Below are positions 11,220-23,227 of a stretch of 64,000 bases of DNA, one piece after another. The position numbers were made by a program, and so were the translations under genes. This DNA comes from Gordionus sp. m RMFG-2023. Lineage: Eukaryota > Nematomorpha > Gordioida > Chordodea > Parachordodidae. The notes beneath the pieces are model-generated. The model did no database searches. It saw only the letters and a list, made by a program, of their open reading frames with translations, and was not told the DNA's origin. The DNA lies in the NCBI RefSeq assembly GCF_954871325.1, contig NC_088777.1, positions 32,713,366 through 32,777,365 on the forward strand. The letters run 5' to 3'. Every line of letters starts with the position of its first letter. The first letter of the stretch is position 1.

Positions 11220-13965
11220 AATTTTAATTGTGATGAAGAGGAAGAAGTAATAATCAATGAACCATCAATAAGTTCAGACATTGCTTTTCCATGGCCAATT
11301 TATATAGCATGTTTTAAAATAATATCTCAAAATAAATAAAACAAATCTCTGATAGTAAAATGTTAGCCATATCTACCAAAATTTCAGTTAGCATTACCTC
11401 AACTTGCAACATTGTAAAACATTTAAGGGTATAGATACTAAATAAATGTTACAATTGTAATTTTAAATTTTAAGAAAAAACATAAAACGCTGTTTATAAA
11501 AATAAAAAAGGGGAAGGAGAGTAAATCAATTAATGAAAATATTGGAATAGACTCATCGTCCACTAATATTTTTGTCAAGAGACCTCAGACTTGAAATCAA
11601 ACTACTTTAGATGATTTAATAACTACTTTTATTATAGATAGCATTCAGCCATCTTCAATTGTTGAAAATCTTTCATTTATAAAAATGATCAAAACATTAG
11701 TTCCACAAAAAATATAATTTGCCGAAAAACAGAGGTTGGTAGAATTTCCCAAAGATGGGAAAATGAAAAGAAAGAAATCATAAAAAGTCTAATAGAACCG
11801 TCGCTACATAGGCGTAGTCAGGATTTTCCTAAGGGGGGGGGGAATCAAAAAATTACTAGGAGCTTCGCCCCCAAACCCCCTTTTGGCGGGCCTTCGGCCG
11901 GGTTACCTTATTCAATATTGTGATGAAACCAATTTTTATTATAAATTTAACATCTTTTTACCTTTTGTACCGCAGTATATATATATTTATACAAAACGCG
12001 AACACAATTAATCGTCGAACACAATTAATAATATATATATTTTAAATTCATCATATATTTAATTGCCTTTGAGGCTAATTGTTTCTATTACAAATATATA
12101 GTTATAAAATATTTTTACAAGATAGGAGGTTAATTTTAATTAAAAAAAACCTGGAACAAATTTGAAATATATTTTCATTGGTTTATATAAAATAAAATGA
12201 ATTACTTATATATACATTAATATAAAAGCATGGTAATCATTTATTCCAAACAAGTATAAGAAATTTATTTATAAAAAGTGAGTAGTCATATAGTTGATAT
12301 TCCTCTATTATATAGATTTAGTTACAAAATACTAGGTAAAATTCCACTTTTACAGACATATTTGACAGTTAGAGAATATATTACAGTTAATATTTTAACA
12401 AATTTTACTAATCAATGCGCTTGATGATAATAAATATAGCAACAATTAGCATTTAATTATTTAACGCCATCTATTTATTTTAAATAAAAAATGATATTAA
12501 AAATTAATCTTCATATTATTCATCCCACAATGTATTTAAAAGATATTTTTTGATGTCCTGGTCAATATTTTATAGTTTTCTGTAAAATAAATAATTCGCT
12601 ATATTGGTAAAAATTACTTGATTGTCATATGATAATTGATAAAATTAGATATACTGTAAATCTACCACATATAATATTCCACTGTTTGTATTGTGCTTTA
12701 ATTTTTTTTATTTAATTTTATCAATAGTTTTATAATTATATTTTACTTTTATTAAGATAAATAAATTCAAATTACTCACTTTATAAATAATTATATTTGA
12801 TATATTATATTATTTAGTAATTTTATGGATCTATTATTATTAATAATTAAAATACATTACACTTTTGTCTTAAGACTTATCTTTGGCTTACATTCCATTT
12901 ATTAAAAAACATTTTTGGTCCACTTTATATATATAAATGCTTTTTTCTAAAAATGTATAAATTATGATGAATAGTTTTATAAAAAATATCAACTTTTACA
13001 TTCTTTCTTTCAAATTATTGTTTAAGATATATGCATACATTTTTAAGGTCAGGGAGGGGGGGGGGAGGACTAAGGGGGATATTTTTTATTAGCTTAAAAT
13101 GATATTCACAAAAAGTGATAAATTTCTGAGGGGAGGGGATTTCCATTTGTCCATCTTCCCTGGCTACGCCTATGCGTCGCTAATATGCATAACAATAGAT
13201 TGTTGGAGTGCCTATCGCCGGTATAGTTAACATTTAAATTTGTATATTAATTAAGAACAAATTATTTGAACGGTTTTAAGAAATGTTAATTTTTAGTTGA
13301 TGCATAGTAGTCACTGCTCACTATAACAAGTTTGGAAAGAAAAAATGTAGCGTTGGCTTGTAAAAGAATGACTGGTCTGGTAGTCATACTTATGATAAAA
13401 TAGTAAAGAATTTACAAGATATGGCAAAGAATTATTGCATTCACAATATAATCTCAAAGATCATAAAAAATTTTCTCGGCTTATTTTATTATAAATATAA
13501 ACATAATATATGATTAGGATTACTTATTTATTATAGAGCTTTCAAGCAAATTGGAAATACGTGAATACATTGATGATCTGGAAGATGAGAAGCAGTTATA
13601 CCAATATCAAGTCTTTATGCTCAGGATTTTGAAATATCAGAATTATATAGTTTGCATAATCATCAATATTATGCAAGTCACACATTAAATCTTGTTGCCA
13701 TTGTGGATGCCAATAGTATGATTATTAATAATGATTTAAATTTTGATACTCAACAAATTTTAAATAATTTTTTCAAAAATGAATAAGATTTTAGTATTTT
13801 TAAAGAATATTCTGATATAAAATTGTCATAAAATATAACACCACAATCCTTTCAAGCGCCCCGGTAGAAAGACTTTTTAGTGTAGCTAAAAATGTCTTTC
13901 AGATAAACGAGGATGCTTTGACCAAAATTTTGAAAATATTTTATTACTGAAATCTAATAATTATT
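11220..13965 (+). pseudogene. hAT transposase remnant (BED finger to dimerisation domain)
   Basis: Before the nested element, a BED-finger-like stretch reads ISVSITSTCNIVKHL near 11390-11430. After it, YASHTLNLVAIVDANS (about 13670-13715) matches the conserved hAT segment after the second catalytic Asp. APVERLFSVAKNVF near 13860 and NFENILLLKSNN are the C-terminal hAT dimerisation domain. Many stops and frame changes separate the pieces, so the gene is dead. It is split by the insertion at 11807-13174. Confidence 0.75.
11807..13174. mobile_element. Non-autonomous hAT-type element nested in older hAT
   Basis: Termini CATAGGCGTAGTCAGG and CCTGGCTACGCCTATG form a 16-bp inverted repeat with one mismatch. 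The host is duplicated perfectly over 8 bp, CGTCGCTA at 11799-11806 and 13175-13182. The left subterminal part carries a G-run and GC hairpin (CGGGCCTTCGGCCGGG), shared with the element at 18169-18592. The 1.37-kb AT-rich interior has no recognised coding. The perfect duplication makes it younger than its host. Confidence 0.92.
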
Positions 13966-14218
13966 TATAATCATTTAATCATATATTTTCATATATTATA
14001 TTAATATCTAAAAATCATTATTTTAGTTATATTTTGATAAATGTGATATCGAGTCAATAAAATTTTTAGCTCATTTGATAAATTTTCACAATAGAATCCT
14101 AATTTAGGTTTTTGCAAACCTACATAAGAGTATAATAAAAATTATATCTGTATATAGATAATTTTCAAAATTGTATTCGTATCTAGATCCATTTAAAAAA
14201 TATCTTTTAACAACTCTG

Positions 14219-14650
14219 CCAATAAATTATATAAAATTCGTCTTAATTATCTAAGGTTATCGCATCGAATTAAATCTTAATTTTATTATACATAATAAAA
14301 ATGTACCCATATAATTATATAATTATTCAAATTCTACCAGCCCTTTACCCGCAATTAGCCTAGACCCATATCTTCATTGAACCATTTGCTTGTAGTCGTA
14401 CTTTAGCTATTGAACATCTTTTGTCAACCATTTCAAATGCTTAATTTATATCTAAAATTCTTTAATTATTCTTTACTAAATATATACCAAAATATATTTA
14501 TTTTTTTAAAAAACTATTGCGCCTTTATTTCCTTATACGGACGCTCAAGTTTTTAAAGAAAAAAATAATATCTACTTATTTTCTTCTCCTCCACACAGCT
14601 CACATCCGTTGTTAAAAATAACAACTGAAAAAAATATATATATCTTTTCG
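14219..14650. other. AT-rich non-coding
   Basis: Nothing recognised. Confidence 0.4.
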
Positions 14651-14654
14651 CATA

Positions 14655-14812
14655 TACATTGTTGAAAAATTAATGAAATCTAGTAATGATAGTTTTCGTA
14701 CCCACATTGTTGAACAACCATTTGAAATCTAATCATTATGGTTTTCACACACACGTTGTTGATAAACCCATGAAATCTAATCATTATAGTTTTCAACACA
14801 TGTTTGTGAAAA
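14655..14812. repeat. Three-copy tandem repeat of about 55 bp
   Basis: The unit with CATTGTTGAA, ATGAAATCTAAT and ATTATAGTTTTC recurs three times in direct order with moderate divergence. Confidence 0.65.
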
Positions 14813-14989
14813 GCAAATATTTCTAATGCATGATTTTTTTCTGCTATTATAAATAATGTTACATAATTAATCTAAATTTTATTAATTTCGCTGAGAATAA
14901 TTTAAACTCATGTAGGGTAAAAAAATAATGATTTCAAATTAAACTGCGAGAAATGTGTTATTAAGGGAAAGAATATTTAAAACATAAAA

Positions 14990-15240
14990 GAGATGTTGAC
15001 GCCATGCAAACCTCAAGCAAACATATAGCCGCTTTGATGAATGCCCCAACACCGAAGAATATAATAAAGTTGCCGACATTTATTTTCCCTCTTACCTATT
15101 ACCACCGCTTCATTCCTGATTTTGGAAGAAATTCACGTTCATTATATTTATTAAAAGAAAATGACCTATGATAGTTAAAAGAGATTAAAAAAACACATAA
15201 TTAACGCTTCTCTGCTAACCATATTATCAATCAAAACTCT
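14990..15240 (+). mobile_element. Ty3/Gypsy LTR-retrotransposon fossil fragment (pol)
   Basis: A short region resembles the junction between reverse transcriptase and RNase H of Ty3/Gypsy elements, with conserved motifs NAPTPKN and YYHRFIPDF. It is a broken, isolated and old fragment; no LTRs or other parts were seen around it. Confidence 0.6.
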
Positions 15241-16216
15241 TAATTCTCGCCAAAAATACCTCCAAATATTATCTGGATATTGGAAAACCTATAGCTTTCG
15301 CTTTGAGTGTCCTTGTGAAAGGCTGAACAAAATTACTCGCAAATAGGGGAAAAATATTTATTTATCATTTTTAAAATTATTGTTTGGAATGGCTAATCAA
15401 AATGGGGAGTGATCAAACCATTGTTATTCATTTTCTTCAGAGAGAAAGATAATTTGATAAAGCTCTTATAATTATCATTCCCTACTAAATTTCAATATTC
15501 CGCGATCTTCAAAAACACACATAGTGAGTAGATGCTGATTGATGTTCAAAATTATCCACAACGGAACATTATAACTTACATCCATGGGAATCTTTGTGAA
15601 ATTTACAAAGTTATGATAAAACATCACAAAATTAGTTTATGAAAGAAAAGCGAAAATTAGAAACTAGTAAAGATCTAATGTTAACTTAATTTATTAAATT
15701 TTTATATTAATTAGCCGACACTGAGTGGAATCTATATTTAGTACTTTCAAATATGTGTTATTTATTATATTTTAGTAAATCATTATTTTTAATATATCGA
15801 TTTCACAATTTCTCAAAATAAATTTATTTACTTACTCAATTAAATATCTTTTCAAAAAAAATTTCTTTAATTACTCTATTAAATATCTTTTCAACTATAT
15901 ATTTATTTAAACATTTTGTAATTTATGATCTAAAAAATGTATTTTTGCTAGGCCAAAACTTTATTAAAACCTTGGCAGATAAATATAAGAGATCTAGATA
16001 TAGATTCTTTAAAATATATTGATATTTGCTTCTTATTCTAAGTAAGAGTCTCTTAGATACAAGATACTTTATATGAAAAAGGATATATCTATTCCCTTCG
16101 GCACTATAGACTAAGACCAAGATAAATTCCTCAACTTGTGGTTCACAAAAATTCGATATTATTATTTTCTTCCCTCCATGTGCTAATAAGGAAATGTGTG
16201 ACCCAAACAATAATAG
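15241..16216. other. Non-coding, unassigned
   Basis: No repeat or coding family recognised. A minus-strand open frame at 15923-16228 has no recognisable features. Confidence 0.4.
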
Positions 16217-16400
16217 CAGGGGCTTCACTAGCCTTTACAATCGCTAGAGAGCTTAATTTTTTAAAAAAAATTATATTCAAAATGTACCTAAAATTTTCAA
16301 AATGATCTTTTTCGGGTATAAAAAAAATCCAAAATTTTCAGGGGGCTCTTCATATTTTTCAGATATATGACAATATAAATGAAAAATGTAATAAAAAATA
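16217..16400. repeat. hAT-like left terminus (CAGGGGCTTCACTAGCC)
   Basis: CAGGGGCTTCACTAGCCTTT is closely matched, inverted, by the right terminus at 26389 (GGCTAGTGACTCCCCTG). The two could bound one large, much-invaded element. The flanking 8 bp differ (AATAATAG against TACTTCCG), so pairing is unproven. Confidence 0.4.
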
Positions 16401-16886
16401 CAAATGTCCAAATGGTCTTAAGCAAATAAACAATAAATTAAAAATCTGCCCACTTTTCAAAGTAGATAGTTGTCCAATTTATCAGTATTTTCTAATGGTA
16501 GTATTAGGAATTGGATTAATGAGATCAAATTAAGGAGTTACCAGAATTATCAAGAGCGAAATAAGACAGGTGTAACTGTACATATAAATAATTATTATCA
16601 GTGGCGTAGGCATGGAAGGGGGGGGGGGGTGATTGAAAAATGAAAAAAAATATTTTAATTTTTTTTTAAAATTATTTATTTATTTAATAAGGAAAAAAAA
16701 ATTGATGATAAATGCTTGAAATATAAAAACAACTATTTTTATGTTTTTAATTTATTATAAATAATAATTGATCTAGAGTATTTGATTATTTTTATATTTT
16801 TTTAAATAAATTTTAAACTATTTTGCATTGCATAAAACTTGTCTAGTTTGTTATATTCCATTTTATACAAATATATATTTGTCAAT

Positions 16887-17052
16887 ATGAAGAAACAATC
16901 ATTAATTTATTCCTATTTCAACAAATGTCAAGCACAGACACAACCTATACCTATTACTACATTGTTGAAGGACAAGAGTGGGAACTATATGATGTTGTAT
17001 TTAAAGTATTGGAATTTTATATATGGCAACGCCTTTTGGAGGCTAATGGAGG
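16887..17052 (+). pseudogene. hAT transposase N-terminal fragment
   Basis: A frame starting MKKQSLIYSYFNKC resembles the N-terminal MxKRKQxxLxSFF start of zinc-finger (TTF/MYM1-like) hAT transposases. It is cut by the MITE inserted at 17061. Assignment rests on position inside the element and on this short motif. Confidence 0.4.
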
Positions 17053-17060
17053 TCTAAAAG

Positions 17061-17614
17061 CAGGGACGAGAACTCTCCTTTTAAAAAAATGGGTTCGGGT
17101 TCAGTGAAAAATCTCTGAACCCGGTTCGGATTAAGGGTTCGGAGATCAGAAAAATAATGACTTATTAAAATTAGTTAAAATAATAGAAACATCATTTTTT
17201 AAAAAAAATTTATTTTAATTAATTTATTAAAATAATAGAAACATCATTTTTTAAAAAAAATTTATTTTAATTAATTTAAAATTGTACGAAAAATGGCCGA
17301 CTCTTAAATATAACAAAAAAATGTTTATTTTAATTTAATATATTTTTTTGAATAAAAAACAATTGTTTTAAATATGAACTCTTTTTAAATAGGAAATCTT
17401 TTATAAATAAAAATCGTAAATTACATGTTTTTTATATTATATTATTTTTAACATATAATTTAAAAAAAATAAAATGAAAGTTTAAAATAAAAAAAAAAAA
17501 TTTAAAAAAAAAAAAACTTGAACTCTGAATCCTAAATTTTAAAAAAGGGTTTGGGTTCAGCGAAATATCAAGGGTTCGAGAGGATTCGGGTTCAGGGTTT
17601 GGGTTACGTCTCAG
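17061..17614. mobile_element. hAT-type MITE copy 1, TIR CAGGGACGAGAAC
   Basis: Left CAGGGACGAGAACTCTCC pairs with the diverged right GGTTACGTCTCAG. The target duplication TCTAAAAG is perfect (17053-17060 and 17615-17622). Subterminal repeats of GGGTTCGGGTTCAG / CTGAACCC run inward at both ends. A related copy is at 20932-21350. No coding capacity. Confidence 0.88.
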
Positions 17615-17639
17615 TCTAAAAGGTTCCCTGTAATTTGGG

Positions 17640-19990
17640 TCTAAAATAGGATCATTCTCCTCGACGGGGTGTAAAAACCACTTAAAAGGGTTGATGTCAG
17701 AAAGATCCGATTGTAAAAACCTTGCCACAAAATTTCTATATGGTTACAACAAAGCATGGGTGGGGTACAGCCCAAAGTACCCCGTGGGCCTCCTTATCCG
17801 CCTATATATAGAATGATGGGAAACCTGGTGGAACCACGATTCATGAAAATGAAACTTATGTTGGCCATAAAAAAAATCTGATAATAAGTGGAGAAACCAG
17901 TTTACGGGGGATCGAGTAAAGGTGGCGACATGGAATGTTGGGAGTGTGATAGGAAGAGCGGGAGAAGTGGTCGATGTATTGCATAGAAGGGATATATATG
18001 TGTGCTGCATACAGGAGACCAGATGGAAAGGAAATGGCGCAAGAATGATATTGGCAAGACTTGTGAAAAGTATAAATTCTTTTGACAAGAAAGTAATTGG
18101 TAAGCTGGAGTTGGGGTATTGGTTGCGGAGAAATTGGTAGACAAAGTAGTCGAAGTGAGAAGGCTAGACAGTAGCGTAGCTAGGAATTTTTCTTAGAGGG
18201 GGTCCATACATATAAAAGCCTGGGGGCGAAGCCCCCCAGGCCCCCTTTAACGGGCCTTCGGCCCTTTCCCCCGGCCTTCGGCCGGGTTAATCTTACAAAT
18301 CATAACCATATCTTCTATAATATATAATACATATATTTTTTTAAATGCATCAATAATATGTTATTATAATTTAGTAGATTATTCTCAATGACTTTATAAT
18401 AGTACTATCCAGAATAATTTCAATAGTAATATAGTATCCTTCTACAAACATCAAAACCAGAAAAATATAAATACTAATGGCATTTATTTAATATAAAGTC
18501 ACTTTTAAGTCTTTTGAACGTATAATCTAGAAAAAAGATTTAGCTCTGGGAGGGGTCCAAACCCGAAAACCACCCCCGTAGCTACGCCACTGAGGCTAGA
18601 AACCAGATAATGGTTATCAAGATGATTTTGGTAGAAAGCTATATAATATAATCTCGGCATAAGTTCCTCAGGTTGGAAGAAGTGAAGAAGAGAAAGATAT
18701 ATTTTGGGACAGTCTATTGGGGGTGACATCGTGACTGGCAAATGAAGAGGGGATTATCCTGGCTGGTGATCTGAATGGTCATGTGGGAGCGAGTAGTGAG
18801 GGTTATGAAGGAGTACATGGAGGGTTCAGTTAGTAGATGAGAAATCTGGAAGAGGAGAGGATTTTAGATTTTAGTGATGATAGGATATGATTGTCTGTCA
18901 ATGTTTAAAAAAGAATCAGAGATGCTTGTGACTTATAGGTCGGGTAGTACCAAAAGTGCAGTGAATTATTTGTTATTGAGGAGATGTGATAGATGTATAG
19001 TAAAAAATGTGAAAGTGATACCGGGAGAGGAATGTATTAATCAGCATCGATTTGTTATAGGAGATCTCATTTTTAAAGGTGCCAGGATCACTAATTTGTG
19101 CGAAGGCTGAAGGTTTTGAAATTGAAGGAGGAGAGTGCTAGACGTCAATTCAATATGACATTGGCGATAAGGGAGGCGGAGGTGGCATTAGCATCTGGTA
19201 AATGACAAGTGGGAAGCCATGAAGTAAGCTTGGGTTATGACAGCTGAGGAGGTATGTGGATAGACAAACGGGCAACCTAGACATAAGGAGACTTGGTGGT
19301 AGAACCACCAGGTAGCAAAAGCTGTGGATGAGAAACGGAGGTACTTCAAAGAATGGTATAATAGTAATGAAAATAATGATAACGATATTTACAAGATGGC
19401 GAAAAGAAATTAATAGCGAAGACGCAAGAAGAAAAAAGACAGAAGTTCGCTAAAGAAATGAAATGCGCTGAAGGAATGGGAAATGTGGTTCGAATGGCAA
19501 AGCAGATGGCAAAAAAGAGACAGTATGTGATAAGTGTTAAATGTTTGAAAAATATGGAAGGAAAAATGGTTATTGATAGTAGTGGTATTAAGAACACATG
19601 GAAGATCTACATAAAAGGACTTTTGAGAGCAAAATGAATGGGATAATTATGTTAGTTGTGCAAAGGTAGAAGGTCCAGGGTGTAAATTTGGCAAGGACGA
19701 AAAAAAAAGAGCAGTGAAAAAGATGAAAAAAGGGAAGGCATCGGGTCTAACGATGGTGGTATTAGAGATATTTAAAGGTTCTAAAGATTTAGGGATTGAA
19801 TGGTTAATGAATTTGGCCAATCAAATTGTCACAGAAGGAACTATTCCCGAGGACTGGCGAAGAAGTATAATTATCCCAATATACAAGGGAAAAGGTGATC
19901 CTTTAGATTCGGGGTCTTACAGAGCTACTCTCGGAACATGCAATGAAAGTATTTGAGAGGGTGTTTTATAAGCGGATAAGGGAACAAACT
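17640..19990 (+). mobile_element. RTE-clade LINE, broken
   Basis: An endonuclease start reads VATWNVGSVIGRAGEVVDVL followed by CCIQETRWKGNGARM (17922-18060), the EEP nuclease of RTE elements (annotated in animals as craniofacial development protein 2-like). After an interruption at 18169-18592 the nuclease continues in several frames (GGTGATCTGAATGGTCATGT near 18760 encodes the GDLNGH motif). The reverse transcriptase N-terminal part is at 19714-19956 with KGKASGLTMVVLEIFK and IPEDWRRSIIIPIYKGKG. The 3' half of the RT is missing. Numerous stops and frame changes mark it as dead. It sits inside the hAT element 16599-21516. Confidence 0.82.
18169..18592. mobile_element. hAT-type MITE inside the RTE LINE
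   Basis: Termini CAGTAGCGTAGCTAGG and GTAGCTACGCCACTG. Perfect 8-bp duplication AGGCTAGA (18161-18168 and 18593-18600). The left arm has GGGGGCGAAGCCCCC and GGGCCTTCGGCCC hairpins, shared with 11807-13174. At 424 bp it has no coding capacity. It interrupts the LINE endonuclease region and is therefore younger than the LINE. Confidence 0.93.
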
Positions 19991-20204
19991 AGAATTTATA
20001 TTGTATTTATAACTATAATCAAAATAAAACTATATTATTTTTTAACATGGCTAATATATTGTGTTAAAAAATATAAGACATTTATTTATATTAAATTAAA
20101 TTTTAAAAATTTGTCATAAAATTTTGAACGAACGTGTTCCTATTTTTTTGAAAGTGAACTTGAACGTGAACGCGTTTGATTTTTTTAGAAATTTTTACAG
20201 CCCT
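19991..20204. repeat. Possible hAT-like MITE right end (ACAGCCCT)
   Basis: The sequence with GTGAACTTGAACGTGAACGC and TTTTTACAGCCCT resembles terminal parts of hAT MITEs beginning AGGGCTGTAAAAA. No matching left terminus was found. Confidence 0.35.
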
Positions 20205-20370
20205 ATTTTATAGGCTCATATGATAAGTTACTTTTTGATGTCGAATTTTGGTATAAAAATCTTGACAGAATAAAGTATTCATTAGACCAAAATATGCTCT
20301 GCAGGCCCTTTCCATAAGTAATTGCACTTTAGATTCCCTGCCTAATATCAAAACATTATAATTATTTTAG

Positions 20371-20572
20371 CACCTTACCAATTAGTATCTGCAATAATGG
20401 AATGTCTTTTTCAACTTTTAAAAGGTTAAAAACCTATTTAAGGAATACCACAGGTGAAAAACGTTTAAATGGATTAGCCCTATTAAATATTTATAAGGAG
20501 ATTATTCAAGATAAAAATTTGATTCTAGATGCATTAGCAAAATTTCAGATAAAAATAGTCTTCTCTTTATAA
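20371..20572 (+). pseudogene. hAT transposase C-terminal fragment (zf-MYM1-like)
   Basis: An open frame without a start reads FSTFKRLKTYLRNTT, then GEKRLNGLALLNIY, and ends in TAA. This is the C-terminal dimerisation segment of TTF/zf-MYM1-like hAT transposases. It follows a possible splice acceptor (ATTATTTTAG). It belongs to the enclosing element 16599-21516. Confidence 0.75.
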
Positions 20573-20931
20573 ATTCAAATCAAAAAATTGCAAAATGATT
20601 ATATTAGTTTTAATATATAATATTTATAATCAAATTTTTTCGTAAAATGAATTCTTAGTTATAACATTTATATAATCTTTGTATTAACTTTTAAAACTCT
20701 ATTTTTAATCAAAGTACTGTGTATTATTTATATTTTGATAATATCGTCATATTTTTTTAAATACCATTATTTGCATAAGAATTACTTATATTTTATGTAA
20801 TTGTTAAATTACATTTTTTTTAAACAGAGTTTTATACAACAAAATTTTTAATATTATAATCTGTATAATTTATTTTAAATAATAAAAATAAATACTAAAG
20901 TAATGTTATTTATGCTAAAGTATTTTTAAAT

Positions 20932-21350
20932 CATGGACGAGAACCCTCCTTCTAAAAAAATGGGTTCGGATTTGGGTTTGGGTTCAGTGAAAAATCTCTG
21001 AACCCGGTACGGGTTTAGGTGGGTTTAGGGTTCGGAGATCAGGAAAATAATGACTTATTTAAATAACAGAAACATTATTTTTTTTAAAAAATATTTATTT
21101 TAATTAGTATCACCATAAAAATAATTTATCATCATAATTATAATACTACAATACAATTTAAAAAATTACCAAATATAACAAAAATAATTACATGAAAAAA
21201 ATGATCAAAAAATGTTTTTTTAAATTAATATATAAATTTTTTTAAATTAAAAAAAAGCTTGAACCCTGAACCCTAAATTTAGAAAAAGGGTTTTGGGTTC
21301 AGCGAAATATTGAGGGTTCGGGAGAGTTCGGATTCAGGTTCTCGTCCCTG
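20932..21350. mobile_element. hAT-type MITE copy 2, TIR CAGGGACGAGAAC
   Basis: Left CATGGACGAGAACCCTCC and right GGTTCTCGTCCCTG, with the same GGGTTCGG / CTGAACCC subterminal words as 17061-17614. Flanks are AT-rich and only approximately match, so the target duplication is not clean. Confidence 0.8.
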
Positions 21351-22319
21351 ATTTTTATATAATAAATAAAATCTATAAAATTTTGTTACATGAAAATATT
21401 TAAAATAATTTTAACATAGCCTAAGATATAATCAAATAAGTGTTCATAAAAAATGGGTGGTTAAATTTTTAAACCCCCCCCCACCCCCCCCTGATAAAAT
21501 CCTGGCTACGCCACTGATTATCATTAAATGGTTGCATACATAATAAAAATAAATTTATGATATAAAATAAGATGTTATCTTTGTTTGTTTATTGTATAAG
21601 CATGGCGTTTTTGATGTCTTCATTGGATTTATAAATATTTCGAACAGTTTAGAAATATTAAATCTTTTAACATTCTCTTTAACAGGGACGAAGCGTCCAT
21701 AGAAGCAAGGGAAGCATTGCTTCCCTTGAAATTTTTCTTACAAAATTTCTAAATAAACTTAATATAATCTTTGTACTATGCTAAATAAACTAAACTGACT
21801 TAGTTAAAAAAATTAATATAATTTTTATAACCTTAAAGATTAATATAATTTTTATAACGTTAAAAAGATTAATATAATTTTTATAACGTTAAAAAATTAA
21901 TATTTACTATATTTATATATACTATTATTTTTACTACTTTAAAAAAGTTACTATTATTTTTACTACGTTAAAAAAAATATAAATGAGGGAAGCAAATTTA
22001 CGTGATACGTGATATTAAGCGCACTAGGCCTAAGATGTCATATATATATCAAAGATATATATATAACAGAGCAACGCTTGGTTCTCTTATAAGAGCCCAT
22101 CTAACTGGGATAAAAAGGGGAAATATTTAACTAAATAAGAGAAAACCATCCACGTTTTTTGGTCAGGCCGCAGTTACCTGTGCGCGCAAGAGGCAAAACC
22201 CCTTACTTAAACGCCCATGGGAAAGTAAAAGGAGAGGTCAAGCCCATGCCCGATTAAATAAAAGTTTATTTATGGAGGGGCAATATTGGCTATGTTAATT
22301 TTACTTTCAATTTGCATTG

Positions 22320-22950
22320 TGAGAAACCTAGAAATAATAACCTAGTTTAAGTCCACACCACTATCTGTTAAGATATTCCATAGAACTTCATGCTTGATTC
22401 AATCAAATGCTTTTTTAAAATCTACAAAGATGAAGAAAAAAGGTACTTTATATCTGAAGCATTTTTGTAAGGTAATTTTTAGCGCTAAAATGGGTTGAAG
22501 GATGTTTCTACCTGGTCTGTAAGCACAAATGTTATTTGATAATAAATGGGCTAGTAGAGTTTACTATTCTATCTTTTAGAAGTACCATGAAGACCTTAGA
22601 TGCTATAGACGTCAGCGCAATCGCCCTATAGTCATCAAAAGTGGATGGATTGGAAACTTTTCGGAAATTGCAAATAAAGGATATGTTCCATTCTTTTGGA
22701 GTAACACCGGAAACCCAAAATTTATTAAACAACATCAGTAAAAACACTGAGATATAATCTGGAGCGACTTTTAAGTGTTCCGCTCTAATGCAATCAAGTC
22801 CGGCCGCCTTGTTATTTTTCAGTTTTAGTATAGCCATCTCCGACATAGTAAAATTTGAGTTGGTGGGGAGTAGGTCATTCTCCGTAGGAAGTATCACATG
22901 ATTGGAGTTGAACATCTCAGAATAATGTTCTAACCATAATTTCATTTGTA
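22320..22950 (-). pseudogene. LINE reverse transcriptase fragment
   Basis: Read on the minus strand it gives KAAGLDCIRAEHLK, then FNKFWVSGVTPKEWN and DDYRAIALTSIASKVF, then in shifted frames YRPGRNILQPILAL and FVDFKKAFD. This is the RT fingers and palm of a non-LTR retrotransposon, different from the RTE copies elsewhere. The catalytic YADD box is absent, so it is truncated. It is nested in the hAT element 21683-24383. Confidence 0.75.
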
Positions 22951-23227
22951 CTTTAGGGTCTCGATTGCTTATTTTTTTATAAATAAAGAGAACATCTTGC
23001 CATAGTATTGTGTAATTTTACCATTAAAAAATAAGCATTGGGGAAGCAAATAAAAAAAATGCTCTTATTTTTTTAATAAATATAAAAGAGAAAGAAATTT
23101 TTTTATATAATATTTTTTTTCCTTACTTTTTTAAAATAAAAAATTTTTCGTTTTTAAAATCCTTAATTAATGTTTAATAATTGTAATTGTATTATTGAAA
23201 ATTTATTAACATTATCATTTAGCTCAA

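Larger units (their letters stand above)
10453..14218 (+). mobile_element. Old hAT DNA transposon, TIR CAGAGTTGTTAAA
   Basis: Left end CAGAGTTGTTAAAGTATC is the inverse of the right end TTTAACAACTCTG. Subterminal regions both carry repeated GTATCTAGATA/TATCTAGATCC words. The flanking 8 bp are CAAATAAA at left (10445-10452) and CCAATAAA at right (14219-14226), a 7/8 target duplication expected for hAT. Transposase remnants lie inside, and a second hAT-type element (11807-13174) interrupts it. Solo right ends of related families occur at 26808-26923 and near 48893. Confidence 0.85.
16599..21516 (+). mobile_element. hAT transposon with multiple nested insertions, TIR CAGTGGCGTAG
   Basis: Left end CAGTGGCGTAGGCATGG pairs with right end CCTGGCTACGCCACTG. 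Flanks are ATTATTAT (16591-16598) and ATTATCAT (21517-21524), a 7/8 target duplication. Both subterminal regions have G/C runs. Fragments of a zf-MYM/TTF-type hAT transposase lie near both ends (16887-17052 and 20371-20572). Between them sit two related MITEs (17061-17614 and 20932-21350) and an RTE LINE (17640-19990) that is itself interrupted. Confidence 0.85.

Noticed and set aside
15923-16228. Minus-strand 101-codon open frame
   Set aside because: No recognisable domain or composition signal and no splice context; treated as chance.
17744-18144. Minus-strand open frames overlapping the LINE endonuclease
   Set aside because: Antisense shadows of the RTE endonuclease, whose plus-strand motifs are clear.
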